Assembly (NCBI GenBank): GCA_035911135.1
Contig: JAMHWD010000013.1
Span: 61,362 to 125,361 of the forward strand
Reading direction: 5' to 3'
From: JAMHWD01 sp035911135
GTDB taxonomy: Bacteria > Pseudomonadota > Alphaproteobacteria > Micavibrionales > Micavibrionaceae
DNA: 64,000 nt
In this document: one piece after another, positions 34,619 to 43,967 of the stretch
Layout: each line of letters begins with the position of its first letter
How positions within the stretch are numbered: position 1 is the stretch's first letter
Notes under the pieces: generated by a model
The model's input: the letters and a program-made list of their open reading frames with translations, nothing else
Databases searched by the model: none
What the model was told of the DNA's origin: nothing
Made by a program: the position numbers and the translations under genes

Positions 34619-35754
34619 GCCTTGTCAAAAGCGCCAATAAAGAAGCGCTCACCTGGCCTGATGAACCTAGCCGTTTTCAGGAAGAAAATATTGACCCCTT
34701 CATTCTTTGGTGTGTGAAGCAGGGCTCTTCCGATATCACAATTCAGTCAGACCGCCAGGTTTATAACGAGATTCATGGTACGCTTTATCCAGGGACGTTC
34801 CGAAAATTGGATGCTGCCGATATTGCCATTTTTCTGGCCAAAATCTATGGCCCGGAAGCGCAGGCCCGTCTGGCGTCCGCACGAGATCTTGACGTTTCTT
34901 ATGAAATTCGCCCTGACAGGTACACACGCGTACGTTTCCGGGTGAATATTACGGCGATCCTTTCCAAGGGCCGCGATGCCGCGCAGATCACCATGCGCGT
35001 GCTGCCCAGCGAGCCGCCAACCATGAAGGATCTTAATATCGAAGAGGAGATTTGCGATGCCTGGGCCCCGCGCCAGGGTATTGTTATTATCACCGGCCCG
35101 ACAGGATCGGGGAAATCGACATTGCTGGCGGCAGGGAACCGTATGTTGCTGGAGCGGCCCCGCGGCTGCGGCAAGATGCTGACCTATGAAGCGCCAATTG
35201 AATATGTGTATGATGCGATCCAGAGCCCGCGTTCGCTGGTTTCGCAAAGCGAGATTCCGCGCCATTTGCCTGATTTTGCCCATGGTGTACGCAATGCCTT
35301 GCGCCGTAAGCCGCAGATTATTCTGGTGGGTGAGGCGCGTGACCGCGAGACGATTAACTCCTCGATCGAGGCCGCGCAAACAGGCCATGCTGTTTACACC
35401 ACAACGCATACAATGGGTGTTTCCAGTACGGTACAGCGTCTTTTGTCCGTGTATGATATGAGCGAACGTGAAGAGCGCGCGATTGCGATCATGGAAAGCT
35501 TGCGCCTTATTGTGACGCAGGCCCTTGTCCAGAAGATGGGCGGTGGCCGTATCGGTGTACGTGAGTGGATGAAATTCCCGGATGAAGTTCGTGAAAAGCT
35601 CATGGATATGCATTTTACGAAATGGCCCAGTGAATTGCAGCGCATGATCAATCAGTATGGTCAAACCATGCAGCGCTCTGCGGAGATCCTCTATGAGGCC
35701 GGCAAGATCGACCGGCTGAATTATTTGTATCTGGCATCCAGTACCGGGGCCTGA
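34597..35754 (+). CDS. dotB: type IVB secretion ATPase DotB
   Basis: A 385-residue PilT/VirB11-type hexameric ATPase, homologous to DotB and TraJ. Walker A is IITGPTGSGKSTLLAAG near residue 165, Walker B PQIILVGEARDRETI near 248, and the His box GHAVYTTTHTMGVSSTVQRL follows. DPFILWCVKQGSSDITIQSD is the N-terminal domain typical of DotB. It powers assembly or substrate transfer at the base of the channel. It overlaps dotC and precedes icmT. Confidence 0.95.
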   Translation: MAARKPISLVKSANKEALTWPDEPSRFQEENIDPFILWCVKQGSSDITIQSDRQVYNEIHGTLYPGTFRKLDAADIAIFLAKIYGPEAQARLASARDLDVSYEIRPDRYTRVRFRVNITAILSKGRDAAQITMRVLPSEPPTMKDLNIEEEICDAWAPRQGIVIITGPTGSGKSTLLAAGNRMLLERPRGCGKMLTYEAPIEYVYDAIQSPRSLVSQSEIPRHLPDFAHGVRNALRRKPQIILVGEARDRETINSSIEAAQTGHAVYTTTHTMGVSSTVQRLLSVYDMSEREERAIAIMESLRLIVTQALVQKMGGGRIGVREWMKFPDEVREKLMDMHFTKWPSELQRMINQYGQTMQRSAEILYEAGKIDRLNYLYLASSTGA

Positions 35755-35828
35755 TTTCTTATTTTCCTTTTAGGGTTTTTAAATTTTTTGCGCTATCATG
35801 AAGGATCAGCGCTTGAGAAGGACGTGCG

Positions 35829-36128
35829 ATGGTCAAGGAAATTGAGAACATACAGGAAAAGCTGAACTGGCACTGGCGCAATAATATGCGCCCTGTTCGC
35901 TTTTTTATGCTGGATGCGCGGGCATCATTGCCGTTTATTGTATTGCTGGTCTATGCGCGCCTTTGGACGCTTGTCCTGACCATTCTTATCACGATTGTTT
36001 TCTGGTTGCTTGAAAAGCGCGGCCTGACAACGCCGGCCGCCATGCGTAGTTTGCGTGTCTGGCTGATCGGTTATGACCGCCCCGGTTATCCGGGCGCGCT
36101 GCGTAAGAAATTGCGCGATTACGGCTAA
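35829..36128 (+). CDS. icmT: type IVB secretion protein IcmT
   Basis: A 99-residue inner-membrane protein, near the family's 86-residue length. LNWHWRNNMRPVRFFMLDAR is the IcmT/TraK signature; two hydrophobic helices follow (ASLPFIVLLVYA and LWTLVLTILITIVFWLL). The tail RAWLIGYDRPGY-like sequence (SLRVWLIGYDRP) is also conserved. It lies about 75 bases after dotB, in the same order as traJ-traK of IncI plasmids. Confidence 0.9.
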   Translation: MVKEIENIQEKLNWHWRNNMRPVRFFMLDARASLPFIVLLVYARLWTLVLTILITIVFWLLEKRGLTTPAAMRSLRVWLIGYDRPGYPGALRKKLRDYG

Positions 36129-36277
36129 GCCCGTCACTTTTCATAGTTATCAATGGATTAGGATTAAAAAAAGCGCATAAATTTATATTTATGGCAATAA
36201 AGTTTCTTGTCTTTTTCCTGCAGTAGCTCTATGGTTTGCCATCAATAAAATTTTTAACTGTATTTTTTGAGGACAAC

Positions 36278-38260
36278 ATGACGGGTTCATTCAGCCGCTT
36301 TGCGCTATTATCATTGACTTCGCTTTCTCTGGCCGGGGCTATGGCTCTGCCTGCCAATGCCGGTTTTGAACTTGTCCCCGCCAAAACACCAGCGCCTGCC
36401 CAACAAGCCGCGCCGCAGCTTGAAGCCGCACCGCCTGCCGATGTACCGGTTGGCCCGGTTGCAAATGAGCCGCTTTCCCCCTTGCCGCCGATGGTGACCG
36501 AGGCTGAGTTAAAGGCCATGCAGCCTAAGGCCCAAACACAGGTTCTTGAGGCACAGGTACAAGACGCTGCCGAAGCCGCGCCCGCGCCCGGTGGCATGAA
36601 GACATTGAAAATCCTGGATGAGAGCGCTGAAAAGCCTGTCACTGCTGCGCCTGTGGTAAGCGCCGCCCCTGCCCAAGCACCTGTTCCTGCTGCACAGCCC
36701 ATGATCCCGGCTGCCGCGCCGCAAACGCTTCTTGTGCCCACGCCTCCCGTGAATCAGGCACAAAAAGTTGAATTGCCGCCGCTGGAAGTGCCGCCATCCG
36801 TTCAGGTTGAAGCCTCGGCCCCTGTATCTGCGCCGCAAGTCGCGCCAGCCCCTGCTGTTGAAAACGCAGCCGGCCCGCAAGTTATTCTGCCGGAAGATGC
36901 TCCTGTTACCGCCGCTGAAGCCGCGCAAGCTGTATCCTCCCAGCCGCAGCCATTATTGACGCCGCAAATATCCGCGCAAGAAGGCAATCCTGATAAAATC
37001 ATTCTTTCTGATGATGCCCCGGCCAGCACGCCGCTTGCGAAAGAAGAAATTTTGGCCGCAGATCAGCCGGAAAATGCTGCGCCAGATGCGCCGCAAAATC
37101 TGATGCCAGCCGCTGAGCAAAAATCTTTGCAACAAATGCCTGCACCAGAGGCCGCGCCTGTTATTGTTCCTGCATCCGTTGCGCCGGCCATAGTTCCGGC
37201 GACACGTGCGGTTATTGCCGGATTTGGTAAGGATATGCCGCTAGCATTGGCGCTTAGCCAGGTTGTTCCATCTGAATATGCCTATTCTTTTGGCGGCGGG
37301 GTTAATCCCGGCACGCGCGTATCCTGGGAAGGCGACCGTCCATGGGATATCGTTTTACAGGATATGCTGGCCGCTGCCGATATGAAGGCTTATTACAATC
37401 AGAATGTTATTGTTATTCGCTCGGCTTCGACCCCTGATAAGTTCTCGGAAGCTCAACTGCCTTTGGATGCTGCGGATAAGATGAACGCGCAGGAGCCTGC
37501 AGCCGGTGATGCCACCACATTAAAGGCGGATCAGGCAAATGAAGCGTCAAAGCAAGCGCCAGTGATGCTTGAGAATAAAGATGCTGCCGCTGTGGCGCCT
37601 ATCGCCACCAAGCGTATTATTGTCTCGGATCCTGGCGAAGAGCCCTCGCTTCAGCCTATGCAGCAATCTGCAATTGAAGCTGCGCCTGAAGCCGATGCCA
37701 AGTCAGCTCAAGACCAGCCACAGGTTATCGATTTTACGGCCGATGCCCCCAAGCCAGCGGGTGAAGAAAGCAAGGCTGAAGACTCCCTGTCCGCTGTAGA
37801 TGCTGTTTCGCCGGAGCAATCACCAAGCAAGAAGCTGCCACAGTGGCTGGCCCTTAAAGGGGAAAGCCTGAAAAGCGTTCTGAACAGATGGAGCGAAAAA
37901 TACGGATTTCAGGTCATCTGGGAAGCCGGGCATGATTATGTGCTGGCCAAGGATGTCGCCGTGAATAACGATATTCAAACCGCGCTGGAGACGCTTTTCC
38001 AAAGCAGCCTGAATGTCAATGCACAGACAGCCAAGATTGACGTTGAAAATCAGGAAGGCGCAGATGCAGCTTCAGCTTCAGCAGAAGTAAATCTGAAGAG
38101 CGCAGAGGGTTATGAATCGGTTCCTGTTATTCGCTTTATTGGTCAGCGCCGTGATAAGGGAAGTTTTTCGGCCATTATCATTCAGGATCCTGAAATGAAA
38201 CAGGCCCCTGCCGAAAGCAAGGATGCTGAGAATAACAGCGATCAGCCTTTGAAGGGCTGA
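36278..38260 (+). CDS. large TcpQ-domain exported protein
   Basis: 660 residues from the ATG at 36278 (GAGG 5 bases upstream); an in-frame start at 36236 would hide the signal peptide. The signal ends PANA. About 280 residues of Ala/Pro-rich sequence follow with repeated motifs of the type ILPEDAP and ILSDDAP. Two TcpQ/PilL-like domains are visible: one near residues 310-385 (GFGKDMPLALALSQVVPSEY to NQNVIVIRSAS), one near 515-585 (LKGESLKSVLNRWSEKYGF to ALETLFQSSLN). TcpQ domains assist secretin-like outer-membrane complexes. It ends 17 bases before the convergent flgL. Confidence 0.8.
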   Translation: MTGSFSRFALLSLTSLSLAGAMALPANAGFELVPAKTPAPAQQAAPQLEAAPPADVPVGPVANEPLSPLPPMVTEAELKAMQPKAQTQVLEAQVQDAAEAAPAPGGMKTLKILDESAEKPVTAAPVVSAAPAQAPVPAAQPMIPAAAPQTLLVPTPPVNQAQKVELPPLEVPPSVQVEASAPVSAPQVAPAPAVENAAGPQVILPEDAPVTAAEAAQAVSSQPQPLLTPQISAQEGNPDKIILSDDAPASTPLAKEEILAADQPENAAPDAPQNLMPAAEQKSLQQMPAPEAAPVIVPASVAPAIVPATRAVIAGFGKDMPLALALSQVVPSEYAYSFGGGVNPGTRVSWEGDRPWDIVLQDMLAAADMKAYYNQNVIVIRSASTPDKFSEAQLPLDAADKMNAQEPAAGDATTLKADQANEASKQAPVMLENKDAAAVAPIATKRIIVSDPGEEPSLQPMQQSAIEAAPEADAKSAQDQPQVIDFTADAPKPAGEESKAEDSLSAVDAVSPEQSPSKKLPQWLALKGESLKSVLNRWSEKYGFQVIWEAGHDYVLAKDVAVNNDIQTALETLFQSSLNVNAQTAKIDVENQEGADAASASAEVNLKSAEGYESVPVIRFIGQRRDKGSFSAIIIQDPEMKQAPAESKDAENNSDQPLKG

Positions 38261-38277
38261 TCTGCTATCGCGGCCTG

Positions 38278-39498
38278 TTAAATAAAGTTTACAAGGCTGA
38301 GTTCCTGAAGCCGCGCCGTTACACGGTATGAGGCATCAAGAGTGACCTGCAGCGCATTGAGCGTGACGGCAATCTCCGTTGTATCGGCATCTTCTACATC
38401 CGAGATGATATTCAGCAGCAAAGCCTTTTGACTTTGATGCGCGGTTTTGGCCTCATCAAGGCGCACACGGGCAATTTCAAGATTGCGAATCTCTGTATCA
38501 ATCTCATCCAGCGCGTTATTGACCATCTGCCCCAGCGCATTAAAGACGGCGAAGAAATTATCTTTCATCTCATCCACTGTCGCGCCCGGTGCGCCATCGG
38601 CAACCGGCATATCGCCATGGGTGTATGGCGTATTATAGGCATCGGCCATCGGCGAAAGATTTTCATTTTTCAGATAAGAAACCGCCACCAGAATATCGCG
38701 AAATCCCTGATTATTGGCGAGAGATGTATAATTGATTTCCGAATTATCATCCACGCGCACGAAAACATCGCCGACATTGCCGGCGCTTAGATTTGCGGAA
38801 TAGCCAACAACCGTATCAGTGATGGCATCAGGATTTCCCGTGCTGCTGCGGCCTGTCAGGTCAGCGATAAGTTGTTCAGTTGTAATATTGGTGGGGCTAA
38901 GTTCGCTTTTCCAATTCACAATGGCCGTGGAGATGGCCGCATCCATGATGCCATTGGTTTCCAATGGTTTTGTCAGGGAATCTGCGCCGCCAAAAAGATA
39001 GCGGTCGCCATCCTGGCGGTTTACAAGATCAACCATGAAATCAAAGACATTCGTGGAAAAACTTTGAATGGATTTAAAATCAATATCCGGCTCGGACGTG
39101 GAATAGCCGATTGGAATTTGATCAAGACTCTCGTCTATGGTGGGTGTTAAAGGGTCGTCGGCCTGATAAATAATATCACCCTTCTGGTGCGCGCTTTCTT
39201 GGGAAAAATTCACAATAAAGTCCTGCAAATTGGCAGCCTGGGCACGAAATTCTTTCAAGGCCTGCAAAGTCAGGTCAATGCGCGTGTCGCTTTTTTTGAT
39301 ATTGTTGATATAGGTCTCAACAGATTTAAAATCAGCGCGCGCCCGCTTGGAAAACAAGACATCTGTGCCAAGGCCGGAAAAGCTCTGTGATTTTTTCCCC
39401 GTCGTCAGCTGTGTTGTCAGGCTCGTCATTTTAAGCTGAACGTGTTTGAGGCGCTCGATCTGGTCGTAGGCCTGGCCCATGGTGGAAACACCGGTCAT
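38278..39498 (-). CDS. flgL: flagellar hook-associated protein FlgL
   Basis: A 406-residue flagellin-like hook-filament junction protein. The N-terminal helix MTSLTTQLTTGKKSQSFSG and the C-terminal coiled-coil block EIRNLEIARVRLDEAKTAHQ fit FlgL, as does RYLFGGADSLTKPL in the middle. It is the second gene of flgK-flgL, with a 24-base gap. No other flagellar genes are nearby, and the pair sits inside the secretion locus on the opposite strand. Confidence 0.9.
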   Translation of the reverse strand: MTGVSTMGQAYDQIERLKHVQLKMTSLTTQLTTGKKSQSFSGLGTDVLFSKRARADFKSVETYINNIKKSDTRIDLTLQALKEFRAQAANLQDFIVNFSQESAHQKGDIIYQADDPLTPTIDESLDQIPIGYSTSEPDIDFKSIQSFSTNVFDFMVDLVNRQDGDRYLFGGADSLTKPLETNGIMDAAISTAIVNWKSELSPTNITTEQLIADLTGRSSTGNPDAITDTVVGYSANLSAGNVGDVFVRVDDNSEINYTSLANNQGFRDILVAVSYLKNENLSPMADAYNTPYTHGDMPVADGAPGATVDEMKDNFFAVFNALGQMVNNALDEIDTEIRNLEIARVRLDEAKTAHQSQKALLLNIISDVEDADTTEIAVTLNALQVTLDASYRVTARLQELSLVNFI

Positions 39499-39522
39499 GT
39501 TATTCTCCTTATCATACTAAAA

Positions 39523-41940
39523 TCATACGGCATTGAGTAATTCCTGAAACAATTCATCTACCGCATTTACAACGCGCGCGGCCGCAGCAAAGGCCGTTTG
39601 ATAGACGATCAGGTTAGAAAGTTCTTCATCAAGATTTACTCCCGATTCGGAAGAGAGCTGGGTCTGCAGCACATCGCGCAGGCCCGTCTCATCAGTCAGG
39701 GCATTGTCCATGGATGCCAGTTGCTGGCTTTGCTGGTTCACCATTTTCTGTACGAAATCAATCAAGGCTCTGGAGCCAATCAGATCGATAGAAATATTTG
39801 CGCCCGGCCCAAGATTATTATTGCGGAAGGCAAGGGTTGGAATGGGCGGCGTCAGCGAGGCATTTGTTTCCGACCCATATGCCACGCTGGTGATGGGGGA
39901 TGCATTTGAAATAACCCCGGCATTGATGCTGTAGGATCCAAAAAGGGCGGAGACAATATTGACGCCGTTATCAATGGAAGTGCGCGTTGTCGAGGCGGGT
40001 GGCGCTCCGTATGACGCACCGCTGGTGGTAAAGGGGCCGCCGGTGATTTTGATATCGCCGCCAAATTCAGGAGAGGCAAATGTATCGTCGTTACCGGGGC
40101 GCAGTTCCAAAACATCCCCATTGAAACGTGCGGCAAGACCGGGAACGGCCTGAAATTTTGCTAAAAGATCTGCGCCCGTATCGCCCGGATCAAGCGTAAC
40201 GCGCACGCTGGCGTTGTTGCCGACCTGCACATCAAAATAAGGGTCTGTGGCGGTATAGCTGTTTTCTGAAAGGCCTAAAAATGCAAGGCCATCAGCGCCC
40301 ATACCGTTTGCGCCGGAGGCATCAAAGGCGATATCGGACCGGGAATCAATCCGGATTTGTCCGCTGGGGCCGATCGAGGCGCTGGCGTTAAACCGTGCAT
40401 CCACACCCGCAAGCGTGATCTGGTTATTGATCTCGGTGATGATATCATCAATGGCACTCGTTCCCCCGCTGACGATTGTGCTTAAATCAATGGTCACGGC
40501 CGTGGTTGCTGCCGCCGGAACATAATCAGGGTCACTGAAGGTGATGGTAAATTGATCATTCGGATCATCCAGCGCGCCATTGGCAGAAGCCACGAGTGTG
40601 GGCACATCAAGGAAAGTTGAAAGATCGCGCACGCCTGTCGCGGTGTTGTTGGAGAAAAGACCCAGCCAATCCTGAAGGCTGGCACCGCCGGTATTAACCA
40701 GATCCACTTGTGTGGCGGTGTCGGTATTGGCGGCGATCTGGTAATTGGTCGCGCCAAAGGTAAATTCCAGAACGCGGCGGATAACCTCGTTCGACCCGGG
40801 CTCGATCGTGGCTCCGTATGTTCCCTCGCGCAGGAGGCTGTTGTCATTCAAAATGGCTTGATTGACCCGGATTTCCAGCGAGAAGCCGACATAGGAGACA
40901 GGCGTGGGCGGATCGGTTGTCGGATCCGGGGCGCTATCCAGCGGCACAACGCCGGTTGAATCTGTGAAGAGGCGAAGTCCTTGCGCTTCGAAACGCAAGG
41001 CCAGTTTATGCGCCACCTCGTCCAGCTGGGCGAGCTGCATCGGGAAATCCTGGTCACGCAATTCAATAAGGCCGCCGAGGCGTCCGCCAATATCCCGTTC
41101 CGTGATATTGATGGCGATCGGGTTGTCTTCGGGATTGCCCGTGAAGTTCTGATTGACGACATAGACGCCAGCGGCTGAATCCGGGTAGTAAGTAATTGCG
41201 CCCAATGGCTGCGGGTTGAAAAGCACTTTTTGAGCTTTGGTATCGGCCAATTGAACGCCTGTATTGGTCTGAACGACCAATACACCATCACCGCGCTTGA
41301 AGGAGCTAAGATCAATTAACTGCGATAATTCCTTGATGGCTTCATCACGTTTATCTTCACTGGCGGCGGTGGTTCGGCCGATATTCAGATTATCCTGCAC
41401 CTGATTATTCAACTCGGCGATCTGTTCCAGAAGCTGATTGATGCGATTGACAGTGCTGCTCATATCGGCCTGGGCATCATTGCGCGAGGTCATGATCAAT
41501 TGGCCAAGGTCATTTATCTTGCCGGCCATATCAACGGCCTGATTAACGGCATCCTTGAGAAGAAAATTATCATCGGGCGTATCGGCCAGCGCTGAAAAGC
41601 TGTCTTTCAGCCGCGCCATTTCAGCGGCAACGGAAAGTTCGGCATCCGGCGCGCCATGAAATTCCTCGATCCGCGAGAGATAGGTTTGGCGGACTTCGAG
41701 CTCGCCAACGGCGCTGATCTGCGTCCAGAGATCGCGTTGCAGGCTCATATCCACATTGCGGGTAATCGTGCCTGTCAGAACGCCGACAGTAACGCCTTCA
41801 ATGGATTGGGATTGTTGCGGCAAAATTTTCCGGGTAAAGCCCGGCGTGCTGACATTTGAGACGTTATTGGAGATAACGGAAATTTGCTGCTGCGAGGCGC
41901 GCAAGCCTGATAAAGCGGCATCCAGTGCGTTTATTCCCAT
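39523..41940 (-). CDS. flgK: flagellar hook-associated protein FlgK
   Basis: An 805-residue hook-associated protein 1. The N terminus has ALSGLRASQQQISVISNNVS followed by NVSTPGFTRK, the rod/hook signature. The C terminus ends with NLIVYQTAFAAAARVVNAVD and ELFQELLNAV, also diagnostic. It is longer than enteric FlgK (about 550), with the extra sequence in the surface-exposed middle, which is common in alphaproteobacteria. The 122 bases upstream, before the stop of the paralogue operon, may contain its promoter. Confidence 0.93.
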   Translation of the reverse strand: MGINALDAALSGLRASQQQISVISNNVSNVSTPGFTRKILPQQSQSIEGVTVGVLTGTITRNVDMSLQRDLWTQISAVGELEVRQTYLSRIEEFHGAPDAELSVAAEMARLKDSFSALADTPDDNFLLKDAVNQAVDMAGKINDLGQLIMTSRNDAQADMSSTVNRINQLLEQIAELNNQVQDNLNIGRTTAASEDKRDEAIKELSQLIDLSSFKRGDGVLVVQTNTGVQLADTKAQKVLFNPQPLGAITYYPDSAAGVYVVNQNFTGNPEDNPIAINITERDIGGRLGGLIELRDQDFPMQLAQLDEVAHKLALRFEAQGLRLFTDSTGVVPLDSAPDPTTDPPTPVSYVGFSLEIRVNQAILNDNSLLREGTYGATIEPGSNEVIRRVLEFTFGATNYQIAANTDTATQVDLVNTGGASLQDWLGLFSNNTATGVRDLSTFLDVPTLVASANGALDDPNDQFTITFSDPDYVPAAATTAVTIDLSTIVSGGTSAIDDIITEINNQITLAGVDARFNASASIGPSGQIRIDSRSDIAFDASGANGMGADGLAFLGLSENSYTATDPYFDVQVGNNASVRVTLDPGDTGADLLAKFQAVPGLAARFNGDVLELRPGNDDTFASPEFGGDIKITGGPFTTSGASYGAPPASTTRTSIDNGVNIVSALFGSYSINAGVISNASPITSVAYGSETNASLTPPIPTLAFRNNNLGPGANISIDLIGSRALIDFVQKMVNQQSQQLASMDNALTDETGLRDVLQTQLSSESGVNLDEELSNLIVYQTAFAAAARVVNAVDELFQELLNAV

Positions 41941-42062
41941 GGGTCACGGTCCTGTGCTTGGTTAAAATTGCCCAGTTAGTACAATCATCATGGAATAACG
42001 ATGCAAAAGGGATGCCATATGCGATCTCTTTTGTATAAGCCATTGAAATTAAATGAAAATTA

Positions 42063-43967
42063 TTACGGCCCTGTCGGGTTGATCGTGTAATATTGCTGTG
42101 TGCCGCCCAGCAATCGGCCGTTCAGCGTGTCGGCCTCACGGATAATGCCCTGTTCTACAAGAAGCGAAAGCAGCATTTCCTGACGCAGCAACGATTCGTA
42201 ACGGTCGCGCCCATGCATGAGCTGGATTGCCTCAAGCGCGCCGTTGATGCGCTCGACATTTACCGGCTTGTCATAGAGATTGGTATAGAATGTGGGATCC
42301 TGATAGATTTTTTTGGTCAGGATTTCCATTTGTGCGTAATAGCTGGGGCTGAAATTATCAGCGGCGGCAGGTGGCGTCTCGCCCCAATAAGGCCCCATAT
42401 ATTCGTGAATGTCATCGTCACTGGGGAAACCCAATTCGCGCAGGAAAGATTTCATATAGGCCGATCCGCTTTGCACGCCCAATGTATTGTTCGTTCGGCT
42501 TTTCATCCCGACCATGTTGGTAAAGCTGTTATGGGCAACATTATGCATTGCGGCAATCTGGCGCATGGCCATCAAGGCCTGATGGCCTTGTTCCAGCTTG
42601 TCGGGTGACCCCGGATTGGGTGAGACAGGCCAATAGAGATTTTTGCCCAGCGCAATCATGTCAAATTCCGCGCCGTTATAAATCCCGCTGTTAAAGTCCA
42701 CATTGATGGTCAGGGGCTTTAAAAAGCTTTGATAGACATCAATGTCCTTGTTGTATCTGTCGCGGGCAGCATTCGATCCGGATGGTGAGGTTGGTGTGGC
42801 CGAGTTTTCTTCGTGGCGGCAGAATTCCCACAAGGTACCGCCCAGCTCATTCGGGTCGCAATAAGTGCTGCGGAAAAGCTCGATGCGTGATTTCATGTCC
42901 ATATCAAAACCCTCGGAAGAGGACATGTTCTCGGCGTTGTTGTAGAATGTGCTTAAGGTATTGCTCAGGGCTTCGCGGTTGAGGTCGCCCTTATGCTCGG
43001 CATTGGAGACGCTGCGGATAAATGTTCCAAAACGGCAAAGCTGTTCGCTCGGGTGATAATCCTTATTGGCCTGAGCGGTGAGCGCACGAATATCGCGCTG
43101 GGTTTCATTTTGTTCGGCGGCATCAATAAATCCACCAATAATCTGCATCTGCTGCATCATGACGGCGGTCAATTCTTCAGCCATGGCCATCATGGGCAGG
43201 GCGATATTATAGGCAACAGTGCCGGGTCCAAAGCCTTCTATGTGGGTCTCCATGCGCGGTTCGTTACAGGTGCTGGTTTGAAAAACACTAGCGCCGTCTG
43301 TTGATGCAATCGGCGCACCGCATAATCCGATGGGGGGGTCATAGATATTGACCAGTGCCGGTGTCGGGCCGCCGCCGACTGCCACGACAACTTCAATCAC
43401 TGCCGGGTTCTTGCCGATCGAATTTCCGGGCAGGCCCATGCCGGCAAAGGCAAGCTTGTAATCAGCGCCCTTGCTGTAATCAATGATATCGGATTGCGAA
43501 AAGATTCCGGCCCAATCCGATTTTTTCAAAAGTTTATTTAAGGGATCGCCGATCTGGATGTTGGAGAATTTCTCAAGGCCGCTGGTTTTGATGCGCGCAT
43601 TGCCGCTGCGCGGGTCGTGATCCATTTCAATGGTGATGGTTTTTCCCTGATGGGGGATTTCAAAACTGTAATTGATAAAGGCGCGTTGCATCGGCGGCAG
43701 CAACGCCCGGCCGTTTTCATCGGCGATAACGATGCCGCGGCTGCGTTGGGGTGTTTCTTCGCCTGCCTTGCCGGCAGGCCGGCCATCAGGGTTATAGACA
43801 ACGTCATAGTGAATTTCGGCATTGGGCAGCAGCCCTGTAATTTCCGTAGCCTGAATACCTTTTTTGCCAAATAGTCCGGTTTGCGGAATGGCATAGGATA
43901 CCGCCCCCAGCCCCAGCGCCAGAATAGCAATAATGGTCAGTATAGATTTCTTGCGAAATATCATCAT
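42063..43967 (-). CDS. exported paralogue family protein D (634 residues, with extra N-terminal domain)
   Basis: Fourth gene of a four-gene paralogous operon; its ATG overlaps the previous stop (TGATG). An N-terminal hydrophobic segment (ILTIIAILALGLGAVSYAIP) acts as signal or anchor. Residues about 40-230 form an extra strand-rich domain not seen in the other three (YNPDGRPAGK, FEIPHQGKTITIEMDHDP). The common region follows: LPMMAMAEELTAVMMQQM, KDYHPSEQLCRFGTFIRS, STYCDPNELGG, YYAQMEILTKKIYQDPTF and NLYDKPVNVERINGALEA. No known family is recognised. See the entries at 43967, 45402 and 46817. Confidence 0.7.
   Translation of the reverse strand: MMIFRKKSILTIIAILALGLGAVSYAIPQTGLFGKKGIQATEITGLLPNAEIHYDVVYNPDGRPAGKAGEETPQRSRGIVIADENGRALLPPMQRAFINYSFEIPHQGKTITIEMDHDPRSGNARIKTSGLEKFSNIQIGDPLNKLLKKSDWAGIFSQSDIIDYSKGADYKLAFAGMGLPGNSIGKNPAVIEVVVAVGGGPTPALVNIYDPPIGLCGAPIASTDGASVFQTSTCNEPRMETHIEGFGPGTVAYNIALPMMAMAEELTAVMMQQMQIIGGFIDAAEQNETQRDIRALTAQANKDYHPSEQLCRFGTFIRSVSNAEHKGDLNREALSNTLSTFYNNAENMSSSEGFDMDMKSRIELFRSTYCDPNELGGTLWEFCRHEENSATPTSPSGSNAARDRYNKDIDVYQSFLKPLTINVDFNSGIYNGAEFDMIALGKNLYWPVSPNPGSPDKLEQGHQALMAMRQIAAMHNVAHNSFTNMVGMKSRTNNTLGVQSGSAYMKSFLRELGFPSDDDIHEYMGPYWGETPPAAADNFSPSYYAQMEILTKKIYQDPTFYTNLYDKPVNVERINGALEAIQLMHGRDRYESLLRQEMLLSLLVEQGIIREADTLNGRLLGGTQQYYTINPTGP

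Noticed and set aside
34747..35664. 305-codon open frame on the - strand
   Set aside because: Antisense to dotB, which has all its ATPase motifs; the shadow translation has no recognisable features.
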